NCBI GenBank assembly: GCA_012517315.1
Contig: JAAYVE010000042.1
Location: forward strand, 62,001-126,000
Direction: 5' to 3'
Length of the DNA: 64,000 nucleotides
From: Deltaproteobacteria bacterium
GTDB taxonomy: Bacteria; Desulfobacterota; Syntrophobacteria; Syntrophobacterales; Syntrophobacteraceae
How positions within the stretch are numbered: the stretch's first letter is position 1; each line of letters starts with the position of its first letter. The notes beneath the pieces were generated by a model that saw only the letters and a program-made list of their open reading frames with translations, was not told the DNA's origin and did not search any database. Positions 24,900 to 33,546 of this stretch are shown here, in pieces. Position numbers and translations under genes: made by a program.

Positions 24900-26074
24900 G
24901 GACCTTCTTCCTCGCTGTTTGCCGCCTGTCCACACCAGCCTTCGAAAGAGGAGCTGGGCGCTCGGTCCTTTGAGACCATGCCCTCAGGGGAGAGAACCAA
25001 ATCCGGTGATCCGGCCCGTCCCGCCGCACAGCTTAACTCCCGAACTTTCGTTTCCAGGAAGGGAAGTCCCGTTGCGGCAAAGCTGTCGACCCAATCCCGA
25101 AACGCATCCGTCATCCCACGGAGGCTATTCAGAGCGGCGAGGCGCGCTCGAAATGCGGCTCCACCGGGACAGCCCTTGGAATACCACATGAGGATCATCC
25201 TGCAATGACCCAGGGCCGCGGGCTTCCTCCGATGGAACAGCTTCACGTGGCGCATGGCGGTCTGGAGATAGTCACTCCAGCCCACTTGCCCATGATGGGT
25301 CTGCCCGGTGCTCCAGATGTCAGCGATCGCCCTCAGGAGCCAAGGATTCCCCTGCGCGGCCCGCCCCACCATGATCCCATCGCAGCCGGTTTCCCGGAGC
25401 ATTCTGAGGGCCGAGGCCGGACCCGTGATATCCCCGTTTCCTATGACGGGCATACCCACTTGTTCCTTCACCTTGCGGATCCACGTCCAGTCGGCCCGGC
25501 CGCTGTACTTTTGGACCGCCGTGCGACCGTGGACGGAGATGGCGTCCACTCCTGCGGAAACGAGCATTTGCGCCACCCCCACAACGTTCTGCGACCCCCC
25601 ATCCCAGCCCGTTCGAAGCTTCACCGTAACGGGAATCGACACCGCTTTGCGCACCGCCTCGGCCATTTGCGCAAGACGATGGGGGTCCCTCAGCAGGGAT
25701 GCGCCGGCTCCCTGTTTCACCACCTTTTTCACCGGGCACCCCGCGTTGAGGTCGATGATCTGCACCCCTCTTGACTCGAGTTTTTTGGCCGCTTCAGCCG
25801 CAACGGCAGGGGACGATGAAAAGAGCTGCACGGCCAGTGGCACCCCGAGGGCGAGGTTCTGAGTGCAAAGGCGCCAGGTTTCCGGCTGGTCCGTGACAAT
25901 GCCCCGGGCACTCACCATTTCCGTCATCACCATTCCCACCCCGTATGGGGCCATGAGGTGACGGTACTCCTGGTCCGTCACGCCGGCCATGGGCGCAAGA
26001 ATCAACGGAGGATCCACGGAAATCCCACCGATCCGAACGGGTGCAGGCAGGGTGAGGGTTTGGGCTGTGTTCAC
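24896..26074 (-). CDS. dusB: tRNA-dihydrouridine synthase DusB
   Basis: The GTG at 26074 has AGGAAG 8 bases upstream and is preferred over an ATG at 26137. The 392-residue product shows the Dus TIM-barrel signatures: APMAGVTDQEYRHL at the N terminus, NAGCPVKKVVKQGAG with the catalytic Cys, VTVKLRTGWD, VHGRTAVQKYSG and GIMVGRAAQGNPW for FMN binding. It reduces uridines in the tRNA D-arm using NAD(P)H. It exceeds the usual 320-335 residues by about 55, and the extra C-terminal tail looks unstructured. The stop is coupled to the ispH-ubiA start (ATGA), and the gene is divergent from mqnB. Confidence 0.92.
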   Translation of the reverse strand: MNTAQTLTLPAPVRIGGISVDPPLILAPMAGVTDQEYRHLMAPYGVGMVMTEMVSARGIVTDQPETWRLCTQNLALGVPLAVQLFSSSPAVAAEAAKKLESRGVQIIDLNAGCPVKKVVKQGAGASLLRDPHRLAQMAEAVRKAVSIPVTVKLRTGWDGGSQNVVGVAQMLVSAGVDAISVHGRTAVQKYSGRADWTWIRKVKEQVGMPVIGNGDITGPASALRMLRETGCDGIMVGRAAQGNPWLLRAIADIWSTGQTHHGQVGWSDYLQTAMRHVKLFHRRKPAALGHCRMILMWYSKGCPGGAAFRARLAALNSLRGMTDAFRDWVDSFAATGLPFLETKVRELSCAAGRAGSPDLVLSPEGMVSKDRAPSSSFEGWCGQAANSEEEGP

Positions 26075-26143
26075 GATCCAATCTTCCTGTAGAAACGTGA
26101 AAATTTGGAATGAAGGTTGGCATCCTAGCAATTTCATTCCCTG

Positions 26144-26172
26144 TTGACAACCTCACGACACATCCGCACAAT
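26144..26172 (+). promoter_or_regulatory. Promoter candidate for mqnB-mqnD
   Basis: A perfect TTGACA (26144-26149), 17 bases, then CACAAT (26167-26172, four of six). A second TTGACA at 26189-26194 lacks a clear -10. Both lie in the divergent spacer between dusB and mqnB. The leader to the mqnB ATG would be about 150 bases. Confidence 0.45.
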
Positions 26173-26329
26173 CCAGTCCCATCCCTGATTGACACCTTCC
26201 AACCCCTTTGCTACCGTACGTTTTTTGCGAACTCCGGTTGTTATTGGTTGGAAACGACGCAGACGGCAATTGATTCAGGGAGCTTCTTGTAAAAGGATCG
26301 ACACGCACGGGGGGAGGAAACAACGGAAG

Positions 26330-27301
26330 ATGAAACCCGGCAAACGCGTCGACATGGCGGTCCTGGGGGCCGTCCCCTTTGAAGTGGAAGCGCTTTGCCA
26401 CCTGCTCGAAGAGCCCCATTCCGTCCTTCTCACGGGACAGACCCTCTGGGTCGGCTCCTATGGGAAACTGCAGCTCCTCGTTGGCACGACCGGTCTCGGC
26501 AAGGTGAACGCCGCCGCAGTCACGTCGGTATTGTTACAGAGGTTTTCGGTGGGCCGGATGTGGAACACCGGTTCCGCCGGTGCTTATGAGGAGAGCCCAC
26601 TGAGGGTGGGAGACGTACTCATGGCTCAGAGGGCCATCTGCGGCGACGAGGGGATCCTGACCACGGAAGGGATCGCCCCTACCTCCCGGATGGGCATTCC
26701 CATCGCCCGTCGCGGTTCCGAAGTATACTATGATGCAATCCCCCTCTACCCGGAAGAAAACCCGGGAGCGTTCAGCGCCAGCGTTCCACCCGGCTGGTAC
26801 TGCCTGGAGAGGGAGGGCCGACTCCGTAAGGCGGTCTTGCAGTCAACCCTTCCGCAGGGGGGACGCTGCAGATTGGGATCCATTCCCGTCGAATGCCCGG
26901 AAATGGCGGTTTCGGCTGCCGGGTTTGAGAGACCCTCTTTTTCCAATGGAGTTCGTGCGGACTTTCAGCTGGTTTACGGCCCCAGTCTCACTGTGGGCAT
27001 GACGAGCGGAGATCGGCAGACGGCCCGTGGGCGTTTTCATCGATACGGCGCTTTTGCCGAGAACATGGAAGGAAGCGCTGTGGCACAGACCTGTCTCCTC
27101 TATGGAGTTCCTGTCGTGGAGTGCCGCGGGATCAGCAACATGGCCGGCGATCGAAGGAAAGAAAACTGGAAGAGCGAATTGGCCGTTGCGCACTGCCAGG
27201 GGATTCTTCTCCGTTTCCTGGAAACCCTTTCCGCAAAGATCCCTCTGAACCGAGGCCGAAAGCGCATTGCGGGTCAAACCTTGCCGAAAGGCGAACCATG
27301 A
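26330..27301 (+). CDS. mqnB: Futalosine hydrolase MqnB
   Basis: ATG 26330 has GGGGGAGG upstream and begins the conserved domain. The 323-residue protein belongs to the nucleoside phosphorylase/MTAN fold: TTGLGKVNAAAVTSVL, NTGSAGAY, the base-binding AENMEGSAVAQTC and CRGISNMAGDR are all present. It cleaves hypoxanthine from futalosine (or adenine from aminofutalosine) in the chorismate-futalosine menaquinone route. It is longer than the usual 220-260 residues because of an insertion between about residues 130 and 210. The last codons overlap mqnD as ATGA (27298-27301). Confidence 0.88.
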   Translation: MKPGKRVDMAVLGAVPFEVEALCHLLEEPHSVLLTGQTLWVGSYGKLQLLVGTTGLGKVNAAAVTSVLLQRFSVGRMWNTGSAGAYEESPLRVGDVLMAQRAICGDEGILTTEGIAPTSRMGIPIARRGSEVYYDAIPLYPEENPGAFSASVPPGWYCLEREGRLRKAVLQSTLPQGGRCRLGSIPVECPEMAVSAAGFERPSFSNGVRADFQLVYGPSLTVGMTSGDRQTARGRFHRYGAFAENMEGSAVAQTCLLYGVPVVECRGISNMAGDRRKENWKSELAVAHCQGILLRFLETLSAKIPLNRGRKRIAGQTLPKGEP

Positions 27302-28140
27302 ACTCCATATTGCACCTGGGCTATTCCCCCTGCCCCAACGACACTTTCATCTTTTTCGCCCTTGCTGAAGCGCGCATCCCGACACATCCCCTTTCTTTCA
27401 GGATCCACCTTGCCGACGTTGAAGTCCTCAATCAATCCGCAGCAAGGGGCACTCTCGATGTGACGAAGGTTTCCATCCACGCGGTCACGAATGTGCTTCA
27501 GGACTACTGGATGCTTGCCGCAGGGGGGGCCATGGGAAGGGGGTGCGGCCCCCTGGTGGTTGCCAGAAAGGAAATGACCCTCCCAGACTTAAGGGACGCC
27601 TGTGTCGCCGTGCCCGGGCGGATGACCACCGCCCACCTGCTCCTCCAGCTCCAGGGAAACCATCGCGGCCCTTTGGTGGAAATGCCCTTCGATCGGATCA
27701 TGGCGGCGGTGGTTCAAGGCGAGGTGGATGCAGGGGTCATCATCCATGAGAGCCGCTTCACCTATCCCCAGCTGGGACTCAGACTCGTCCTGGATCTCGG
27801 GGCATGGTGGGAGGAAGAAACGGGGCTGCCCCTGCCCCTGGGCGGGATCGTCATGAAGCGCGGCCTGGAAAGAGAAACGGCGCGCATGATGGAGGACAGC
27901 ATCCGGCGAAGCATATTGTACGCCCACGACCATCGTGAGGAGGCCTGGCCTTACATCCGATCCCACGCCCAGGAGATGGACCCTCTGGTGATGCAGCAGC
28001 ACATCGACATGTTCGTGAACGAGTTCAGCTTGGATCTGGGTTCCGAGGGAAGGAAGTCCGTGCGATTCCTTCTCGGGGCGGCGGCTGAGGTCCACCGCAT
28101 CCCTTTGCCCCCAAAACCCGTTTTCTGGGACGAAGAATGA
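27298..28140 (+). CDS. mqnD: 1,4-dihydroxy-6-naphthoate synthase MqnD
   Basis: Start at ATG 27298 in the ATGA overlap with mqnB; 280 residues, the normal size. It has the periplasmic-binding-protein-like fold of MqnA/MqnD with GYSPCPNDTFIFFAL near the N terminus, TKVSIHAV, and the GVIIHESRFTY block that lines the active site. It converts cyclic dehypoxanthinyl futalosine to 1,4-dihydroxy-6-naphthoate. No mqnA, mqnC or mqnE is in this window. Its stop overlaps the next gene's start, again as ATGA (28137-28140). Confidence 0.92.
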   Translation: MNSILHLGYSPCPNDTFIFFALAEARIPTHPLSFRIHLADVEVLNQSAARGTLDVTKVSIHAVTNVLQDYWMLAAGGAMGRGCGPLVVARKEMTLPDLRDACVAVPGRMTTAHLLLQLQGNHRGPLVEMPFDRIMAAVVQGEVDAGVIIHESRFTYPQLGLRLVLDLGAWWEEETGLPLPLGGIVMKRGLERETARMMEDSIRRSILYAHDHREEAWPYIRSHAQEMDPLVMQQHIDMFVNEFSLDLGSEGRKSVRFLLGAAAEVHRIPLPPKPVFWDEE

Positions 28141-29285
28141 GAAACGAGGAGAAATCCGTGAGCAGCGACGCCCTCCGCTATTTCCTGTTTCCCCAGACCA
28201 TCGCGTGTGAACGGAACCTGAGGCTGTTTGCGCGGCTGTTCCCCGCCTTCACTCTTCTCCGGGTTCTGCGGCTCCCCTGTCTTCCGGATTGGGGAGGTGA
28301 CCCGTTGCGTACATGGCCCGCCATTACAAACGCGGAACTGCTGGAAGCCGTGCGTGGCAGCTACAGGGCTTATCAAGATTATGCGGCCCTCCATGGAGAG
28401 GAAAGCGGGCTCGCCGCCATCAGCCATGAACGGATCGCCGGGGAATTGGAAGAGAGCCGATTCCGGATCCAGAGCATCCTGCGAGGCAGGGAGGCCGCCA
28501 CCTCCCCTCAGGAGGATGCCGGAAGAATGCTCGTGGAAGCCGCTGTTTTTCTGGAAATGGCCCGCGACTTGGACGAACGGCAGATGGAATTGGAGGCGGG
28601 AATTTCCCAGGTGGATCGGCTGGAGCATGAATTCAGGGAAATCCTCGGCATCTCCGGGGAGGAGGAACTGCAGGAGATCGTGGAAACCGTCACGCCCCCT
28701 CTGGTTCCCTCCGAAATGGCTTCCTTCAGGCTGCCCCTGCGCATGGCATACTGGCTGCGCCTTTTCCACGGGAATCTCCCGGAAGGATTCCCCATTTTTG
28801 TCACAGAGTCAAAGGATGTGCCGGAGGAGGCCCTGGATGCGCTCAACCGGGAATTCAAGCGGGAACAAAGGGCCTTTGAACTGCTGCAGGTGGAGTTGGG
28901 AAGCATTCCGCCCACCGGCCACACGGGCCCCACTCACAAAGGGGGACTGGATTCTCCGTACCGTCCCCATGATCCGGCCGCAGCTTTCTCAAGGGTCCTG
29001 GAAGACTTCCTCCGGAACCCGCAGGAGGCGCCTGTAAAGGAAAACGTCCAGTCCGCCTGGCACGACCTCACGGAAGCGGCTTTCGGTAAGGAGACCGATG
29101 GCCCTGGAGAATTTCATGAGGGCAGGCTGTTTTCGTGGGTGCTGGTAGCAGGGGCAACCGTCGGAGACCTATGGAGATCCCTCGACCACCCCGGAACTTC
29201 AGCCCTTTCGGCGACCGCCGCCCCCCATCCGGCACCCCTCGCCTTTCTCGTGGCAGGTCGGCTGGAAGTTCATGATACCATTTGA
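28137..29285 (+). CDS. Unknown protein translationally coupled to mqnD
   Basis: 382 residues, start ATG 28137 overlapping the mqnD stop. No signal peptide or membrane helix. It is mostly helical and Glu/Arg rich, with a possible coiled coil near 140-185 (ARDLDERQMELEAGISQ) and a proline-containing linker around 265-290. Two cysteines sit near the N terminus (C24 and C48, as counted from the start). I do not recognise the family. The tight overlap suggests a job linked to menaquinone synthesis or its enzyme complex, but nothing in the sequence proves it. It ends 4 bases before the convergent ubiB-like gene. Confidence 0.8.
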   Translation: MRNEEKSVSSDALRYFLFPQTIACERNLRLFARLFPAFTLLRVLRLPCLPDWGGDPLRTWPAITNAELLEAVRGSYRAYQDYAALHGEESGLAAISHERIAGELEESRFRIQSILRGREAATSPQEDAGRMLVEAAVFLEMARDLDERQMELEAGISQVDRLEHEFREILGISGEEELQEIVETVTPPLVPSEMASFRLPLRMAYWLRLFHGNLPEGFPIFVTESKDVPEEALDALNREFKREQRAFELLQVELGSIPPTGHTGPTHKGGLDSPYRPHDPAAAFSRVLEDFLRNPQEAPVKENVQSAWHDLTEAAFGKETDGPGEFHEGRLFSWVLVAGATVGDLWRSLDHPGTSALSATAAPHPAPLAFLVAGRLEVHDTI

Positions 29286-29289
29286 GCAA

Positions 29290-31002
29290 TCAGAGCTTGC
29301 CGGATTTGAGGATGGAGATGATGAGTCGGACACCTAGGATCGTGGCGATGACATAGCCCGTCACTCCGAGGACGGCCGTCAAGGCCACCTTGTTCATGCC
29401 CAGGAAATTCAGGGAAAAGTGCATCACCTCCTGGGGGGAATGCAAGACCAGGGACCCGGCGATGATGGAAGCGGAAATGACGAGACCCACCGTCAGCCGG
29501 TTGGCGCCTTTTTCGAGCTGCGCATCGAGCTCTTCGAAGCCCGAATGACGCAGTTCCAGCCGCTGCCGACCTTCCGCCGCGGCTTTCAGGATGGCGTTGA
29601 TGGACTTGGGGATGGTCTTGCTGTAGACGCCCATGAGATTCGCATCCCGGCGGATATTCTTCATCATGCTTCGGGCATCGTAGCCCTTCTGCAGCAGCTC
29701 TCTCGCGTACGGCTTCGTCACCTCCAGGATGCTTGCGTCGCTCCCCAGGATTTTCCCCAGGGCCTCCGTCTGGATGAAGGTCTTGAGAAGCAGCAGAAGG
29801 TTGCGGGGCAGGCGGATCCGGTGCTTGAGGACCAGGTGCATGACCTGGTCGTACACGTCCTTGACCGAAATGTGCCGCAGGGACCTCCCATAAAAGGCCT
29901 CGCTCACATCCTTCAAGTCCGTGCGGAAGGCAGCCACATCCATGGTCTCCTCGTTGACCAGCCCCGCATCGGTCAGGGCGTCCATCACCAGGTCGTAGTC
30001 GTGTTCCGCGTACCCGAGGAAAAGATTCGCGATCTCCCGCATCATCTCCTCGTCAAGGTACCCCGTGATCCCAAAATCCACCAGGCTGACCCGCCCGTCG
30101 GGCAGGACGAGGGTGTTTCCCGGATGGGGGTCCGCGTGGAAAAAGCCGAACTTCATGAGTTGCCTGGAAAAAGACCGCAGACCCACGAGGGCGATTTCTT
30201 TCGGGTCGATCCCGTGTGCCTTGATGGCCTCCACGTCGTCCAGCTTGATCCCGTCGATGTGCTCCATGACGAGGACGGAACGAGTCGTGTAATCCCAATG
30301 GACCTTGGGAATGTGGATCTCCCGGTCACCCTTGAAATTGTGCCCGAACTTTTCGATGCTCCCCGCCTCGATCAGCATGTCCAGTTCCCGGAAAATCACA
30401 CGCTCAAACTCCTCCACGAGGCTCACCAAACCCATGACACGACCCAGTTCGAAGCTCTGCTCCAACCTGCGGGCGAGAAAATACATGAGACGGATGTCAT
30501 CGCGGATCGTCTTGGCAATACCCGGTCGGATCACCTTCACCGCCACCTTTTCACCCGTGAAGAGCCTCGCGGTGTGCACCTGGGCAACGGATGCCGCAGC
30601 GACGGACTCCTGGGAGAACTCGGCGAAAATCGCTCCCAGGGGTCGCCCCACTTCTTTTTCGATGACTCCTTTCACATCCCGAAAGGGAATGGGGGGTACC
30701 CGATCCTGGAGTTTCTTGAATTCCTCGATGTATTCGGGGGGAAAGAGATCCGCCCGGGTGCTCATGAGCTGGCCGAGTTTCACGAAACTGGGGCCCAGTT
30801 CTTCCAGGGAGAGCCGAATGCGCCTGGGGGATGGGAAGCCTGTTTTTGAGAACACCTCCTCCCCGCCTTCTCTTTCCACGGCGATTCTGGGGCCCAGGAG
30901 CCGCTCCCGCACATCACCCATTCCATGCTTGAACAGGACTGCGCTGATCGCCCCGAATCTGCGGAGACTTCTCACTCCCTTCGCACCTCGATGCAGCTTC
31001 AT
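29290..31002 (-). CDS. ubiB: UbiB/ABC1-family atypical kinase
   Basis: 570 residues, ATG 31002 with GGAGG 9 bases upstream. The ABC1 hallmarks are present: KLGQ at 75-78, the Ala-rich loop AAASVAQVH at 135-143 replacing a P-loop, VAVKVIRPG with the ATP-binding Lys, HADPHPGN in the catalytic loop and DFGITG. Two C-terminal helices anchor it to the membrane, as in UbiB. The family supports quinone lipid synthesis, probably by ATPase-driven lipid handling. In a menaquinone organism it could act on menaquinone or its precursors; the convergent mqnB-mqnD operon next door fits this. Last gene of a minus-strand run that starts near 33113. Confidence 0.88.
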   Translation of the reverse strand: MKLHRGAKGVRSLRRFGAISAVLFKHGMGDVRERLLGPRIAVEREGGEEVFSKTGFPSPRRIRLSLEELGPSFVKLGQLMSTRADLFPPEYIEEFKKLQDRVPPIPFRDVKGVIEKEVGRPLGAIFAEFSQESVAAASVAQVHTARLFTGEKVAVKVIRPGIAKTIRDDIRLMYFLARRLEQSFELGRVMGLVSLVEEFERVIFRELDMLIEAGSIEKFGHNFKGDREIHIPKVHWDYTTRSVLVMEHIDGIKLDDVEAIKAHGIDPKEIALVGLRSFSRQLMKFGFFHADPHPGNTLVLPDGRVSLVDFGITGYLDEEMMREIANLFLGYAEHDYDLVMDALTDAGLVNEETMDVAAFRTDLKDVSEAFYGRSLRHISVKDVYDQVMHLVLKHRIRLPRNLLLLLKTFIQTEALGKILGSDASILEVTKPYARELLQKGYDARSMMKNIRRDANLMGVYSKTIPKSINAILKAAAEGRQRLELRHSGFEELDAQLEKGANRLTVGLVISASIIAGSLVLHSPQEVMHFSLNFLGMNKVALTAVLGVTGYVIATILGVRLIISILKSGKL

Positions 31003-31023
31003 ATGCGATCGTCCTCCCGCGAC

Positions 31024-31749
31024 CTAGCTGCGCTGGATGGCGATCGTCCGGGAAAAGAACCCGGCGGCAGTGATCTCATCGGCCAACAAAGCCACATCCG
31101 GTTGGCTGGACGCAACAGGTTCCTGCATTCCCCTGACCCTTCCGGCCATGGTGATTGGACGTTCCGCCGATGCGGAAAGGTCCCGATGCTTGGAACGGAG
31201 CGCCTGGATTTCCCTGAGAACTTCCCCGGCCAGGTTCGGCTTCTTTTCCTTGGCGGACACGGCGTAGTCCCCCAGAAGTTCCTCCAAACGGACCATCCGT
31301 TCCGTCCCCACAAGCAAAAAGATGTTCTCTTCGCCGGCACCCTCCCCGAGTGCCAGCCAGGCATCCCCTCCAGGAAGGTAATAGCTTTGCCCTCTTCGAG
31401 GCTCACTGTCAGGTCCGTAGAAACGGAGTGGAAAAAGCAGGTTCAGTTCCCCAGCCGCATTCTGATGGATGACGTAAACGAAGGCCTTCTTCTCCAAGCG
31501 GAAGTACATCTTGATCTGGGCCCCCGCCTCCAGGGTTGCACCACGGGTGATCTTCTCCCAGTGGAGTTCTCCGCCCTTGTTGTTCATGGCCACGCAAGCC
31601 CACTGCAATTGAATGTCGCCGTCACGCTGAGAACGGGCCCCGCAGACCCCCTCTTTCCCCCCCACCGTCCAAGGCAGCAGCAGGATGGCGATAAAGACGC
31701 GTGCCAGACAAAACCGTTCATTTCTTCTGCGAACCAAAGGTCCATCCAT
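31024..31749 (-). CDS. DUF4384-like secreted protein
   Basis: 241 residues, ATG 31749 after AGGAGG. A signal segment (about 13-38, hydrophobic AIILLP-like) precedes a domain with LEAGAQIKMYFRLEKKAFVYVIHQNAAGELNLLFP and RRGQSYYLPGG, the pattern of DUF4384 domains found in secreted or kinase-linked envelope proteins. The C-terminal part contains a Lys/Arg-rich helix and is variable. It lies 21 bases upstream of ubiB and 83 bases downstream of the DJ-1 gene, so it is probably cotranscribed with both. Function unknown. Confidence 0.75.
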   Translation of the reverse strand: MDGPLVRRRNERFCLARVFIAILLLPWTVGGKEGVCGARSQRDGDIQLQWACVAMNNKGGELHWEKITRGATLEAGAQIKMYFRLEKKAFVYVIHQNAAGELNLLFPLRFYGPDSEPRRGQSYYLPGGDAWLALGEGAGEENIFLLVGTERMVRLEELLGDYAVSAKEKKPNLAGEVLREIQALRSKHRDLSASAERPITMAGRVRGMQEPVASSQPDVALLADEITAAGFFSRTIAIQRS

Positions 31750-31832
31750 GCATGCCTCCTGGTAGTGAGATGGCCATCCCCACCCCAGCGGGAGGCACCT
31801 TCCCGCCGGGGTTCTCCCCTTCCACGCTTCTC

Positions 31833-32420
31833 CTAGGTCCCGGCAAGCGCCTCAATAATCTCCCGGCAGAATTCCGGCAAGTCGTTGGGAACTCGTCCCG
31901 TGATGATGTTTCCATCCCGAACGGCAGGGGCATCCATATACTCGGCCCCCGCGTTGATCAAATCGTCGCGGACGGCCACCACCCCCGTGACACGCCTTCC
32001 CCGCAGCACGCCAGCCGAGATGAGCACCCACGGGCCATGGCAGATGGCCGCCAGGATTTTTCCCTTTTCGTGGCACTTGCGCACGAGATGAAGCACATCC
32101 TCATGACGGCGCAGATAGTCCGGCGAAAATCCCCCCGGAAAAAACAGGGCGTCGATCTCTCCCGCCTGGATCTCCTCCAGGGGCTGGGTCCGATAACGTC
32201 TGCCCTCCGGCATAACGGGGATGGGGACAGGATGGCCGAATCGGCCGGTCACCGGCTTTGTCTCGAGGTAGGGACGGGGGTGGTGGCCCATCCGCACAGG
32301 AACGACGAGGATTTCCGCCCCCTCCTCGCTGAGCCTGAGGATGGGGTAAAGGAGTTCGATGTCTTCGTATTCCTGGGCCACCACCATGAACACTTTCTTC
32401 CCCCGCAGGATTTCCGTCAT
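31833..32420 (-). CDS. DJ-1/PfpI family protein
   Basis: ATG 32420 with GGGGGAAG upstream is preferred; an upstream in-frame start at 32453 would add 11 residues. The 195-residue product is a flavodoxin-like class I glutamine amidotransferase fold. The nucleophile elbow AAICHGPW has C127 and H128, and GIDALFFPGGFSPDYLR and IITGRVPNDLP are the usual flanks. Family members act as deglycases, glyoxalases or general stress proteins; the exact activity is unknown. Located between a lipoprotein gene and the DUF4384 gene in a minus-strand run. Confidence 0.87.
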   Translation of the reverse strand: MTEILRGKKVFMVVAQEYEDIELLYPILRLSEEGAEILVVPVRMGHHPRPYLETKPVTGRFGHPVPIPVMPEGRRYRTQPLEEIQAGEIDALFFPGGFSPDYLRRHEDVLHLVRKCHEKGKILAAICHGPWVLISAGVLRGRRVTGVVAVRDDLINAGAEYMDAPAVRDGNIITGRVPNDLPEFCREIIEALAGT

Positions 32421-32480
32421 GGCTTCCCCCCGTTTCGAATCAGTGCGTTCCACCCCGCCGACTCACCGCCGCGAGATCTT

Positions 32481-33113
32481 TTATGGCTGTGGGAGCTTTT
32501 CCTCCACTTTCCTGCAGATCAGGAAAAGTTGGAAAAATCCCCTGTGGTTTTCTCTCTCGAAGAATTGCAACAGATTTTCTGTGCTTTCAGTGATGACGAT
32601 GTCCTTCGTGTACTCGTCCTTCCTCACTTCTCCCTTGATTCTCCCCTGCTGGATCGCTTCACCGATGTCCTCGTTGAGGAGCCAGATCTTGAGGATTCCT
32701 TCGGAAGTGATTTCATATTTGCACAGGAGGTAGCCTTCCGGTTTGGGGTATTTCAAATCTTCCCCCACCTTCAGGGAGAGGAGGTTCGTGGGAACGAACG
32801 ATCGGACGTTCATGTAGGAATGCCGCACGGTCAAGGTGGGGTGCATGACGTAGAAGGAGGTGTCTGCCCCTTTACCGGCCTCGGGGCAAACCATGACGAT
32901 TTCTGTTGCGAACTTCTCCCCTTCGACGAAATGAAGCCATACCGGCCCCTCTCCATCAACGTTCCTGCCGATCCAGGTCCCCAGAAGGCGTGGATCCGGA
33001 CGGGCCGTCGCTGGGTCCGACAGGGGCCGCTCCGACCGGGGGACACATGCGGAAATGATGCAAAGCAAAAAGCACCAGGCGACGGCAGATTGTCTCACGG
33101 GCATCCTATTCAT
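32481..33113 (-). CDS. Predicted outer-membrane or periplasmic lipoprotein, unknown family
   Basis: Start at ATG 33113, chosen because it gives a lipoprotein signal: hydrophobic residues 10-22 then the lipobox IISAC with lipidated C23. Frame upstream to 33416 lacks features and is discounted. The 210-residue mature protein begins with a Pro/Asp-rich linker and has a beta-rich core (LLGTWIGRNVDGEGPVW, LHFVEGEKFATEIVM) of the kind seen in lipocalin-like or DUF-type lipoproteins. Ribosome-binding site is weak. Likely first gene of the minus-strand run down to ubiB, divergent from rubrerythrin. Confidence 0.7.
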   Translation of the reverse strand: MNRMPVRQSAVAWCFLLCIISACVPRSERPLSDPATARPDPRLLGTWIGRNVDGEGPVWLHFVEGEKFATEIVMVCPEAGKGADTSFYVMHPTLTVRHSYMNVRSFVPTNLLSLKVGEDLKYPKPEGYLLCKYEITSEGILKIWLLNEDIGEAIQQGRIKGEVRKDEYTKDIVITESTENLLQFFERENHRGFFQLFLICRKVEEKLPQP

Positions 33114-33546
33114 TGGATGAACTTCAGAACCATTGCAGAGGCTGCAACAGATGCGCCTCATTTCGCTGGGGCACCCTTGAGGAAGCATAATCCCCGGCCT
33201 TGTCCCCTTGTCAACGAAAATCCTTTCCTTTGGAAAAGGTGTGGGAAACGTTTGGATTCCGGCTTTCCGAAACGCTTCTCGGGAAGGTGCAGTAAAAGAG
33301 CAAGCTTTGCCTTTTTTGATTTGAAAAACTTCCTCCTTTTTGATAATTGTTCTCTCCAGGTGTTCGTCTGTCCTGTGGCAACGTCGGCTACCATCGGCAA
33401 ACCTTTGATTCACCAAAAGACCGTCGAACGGCGAGGAGGGTTTTCAGAGTTCCTTTGTTTAGAGCGTCTGAGAAACCTCCGAACCCGGCCATGAAAGAAA
33501 CGGCTGAGCATCGATAATCATCGAACAAGGAGAACGAAGAAGCTGT
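33114..33546 (+). other. Divergent spacer before rubrerythrin, no gene
   Basis: 433 bases between the lipoprotein (minus) and rubrerythrin (plus). It contains T-rich tracts at 33305-33345, a weak promoter candidate given separately, and a small inverted repeat TCGAT-AATC-ATCGA at 33511-33524 directly before the rubrerythrin ribosome-binding site (AAGGAG). The repeat could be an operator, but it is short. Confidence 0.45.
33321..33347 (+). promoter_or_regulatory. Weak promoter candidate for rubrerythrin
   Basis: TTGAAA (33321-33326) and GATAAT (33342-33347) each match consensus at five of six positions, but the spacer is 15 bases. Leader would be about 190 bases. No clear PerR box was seen. 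Confidence 0.35.

Noticed and set aside
23109-25208. 699-codon plus-strand open frame over ispH-ubiA and dusB
   Set aside because: Antisense shadow; no domain signature, while the minus strand has complete IspH, UbiA and Dus motifs.
31701-33494. 597-codon plus-strand open frame over DJ-1 and the lipoprotein
   Set aside because: Antisense shadow of two genes with recognised features; no ribosome-binding site and biased composition.
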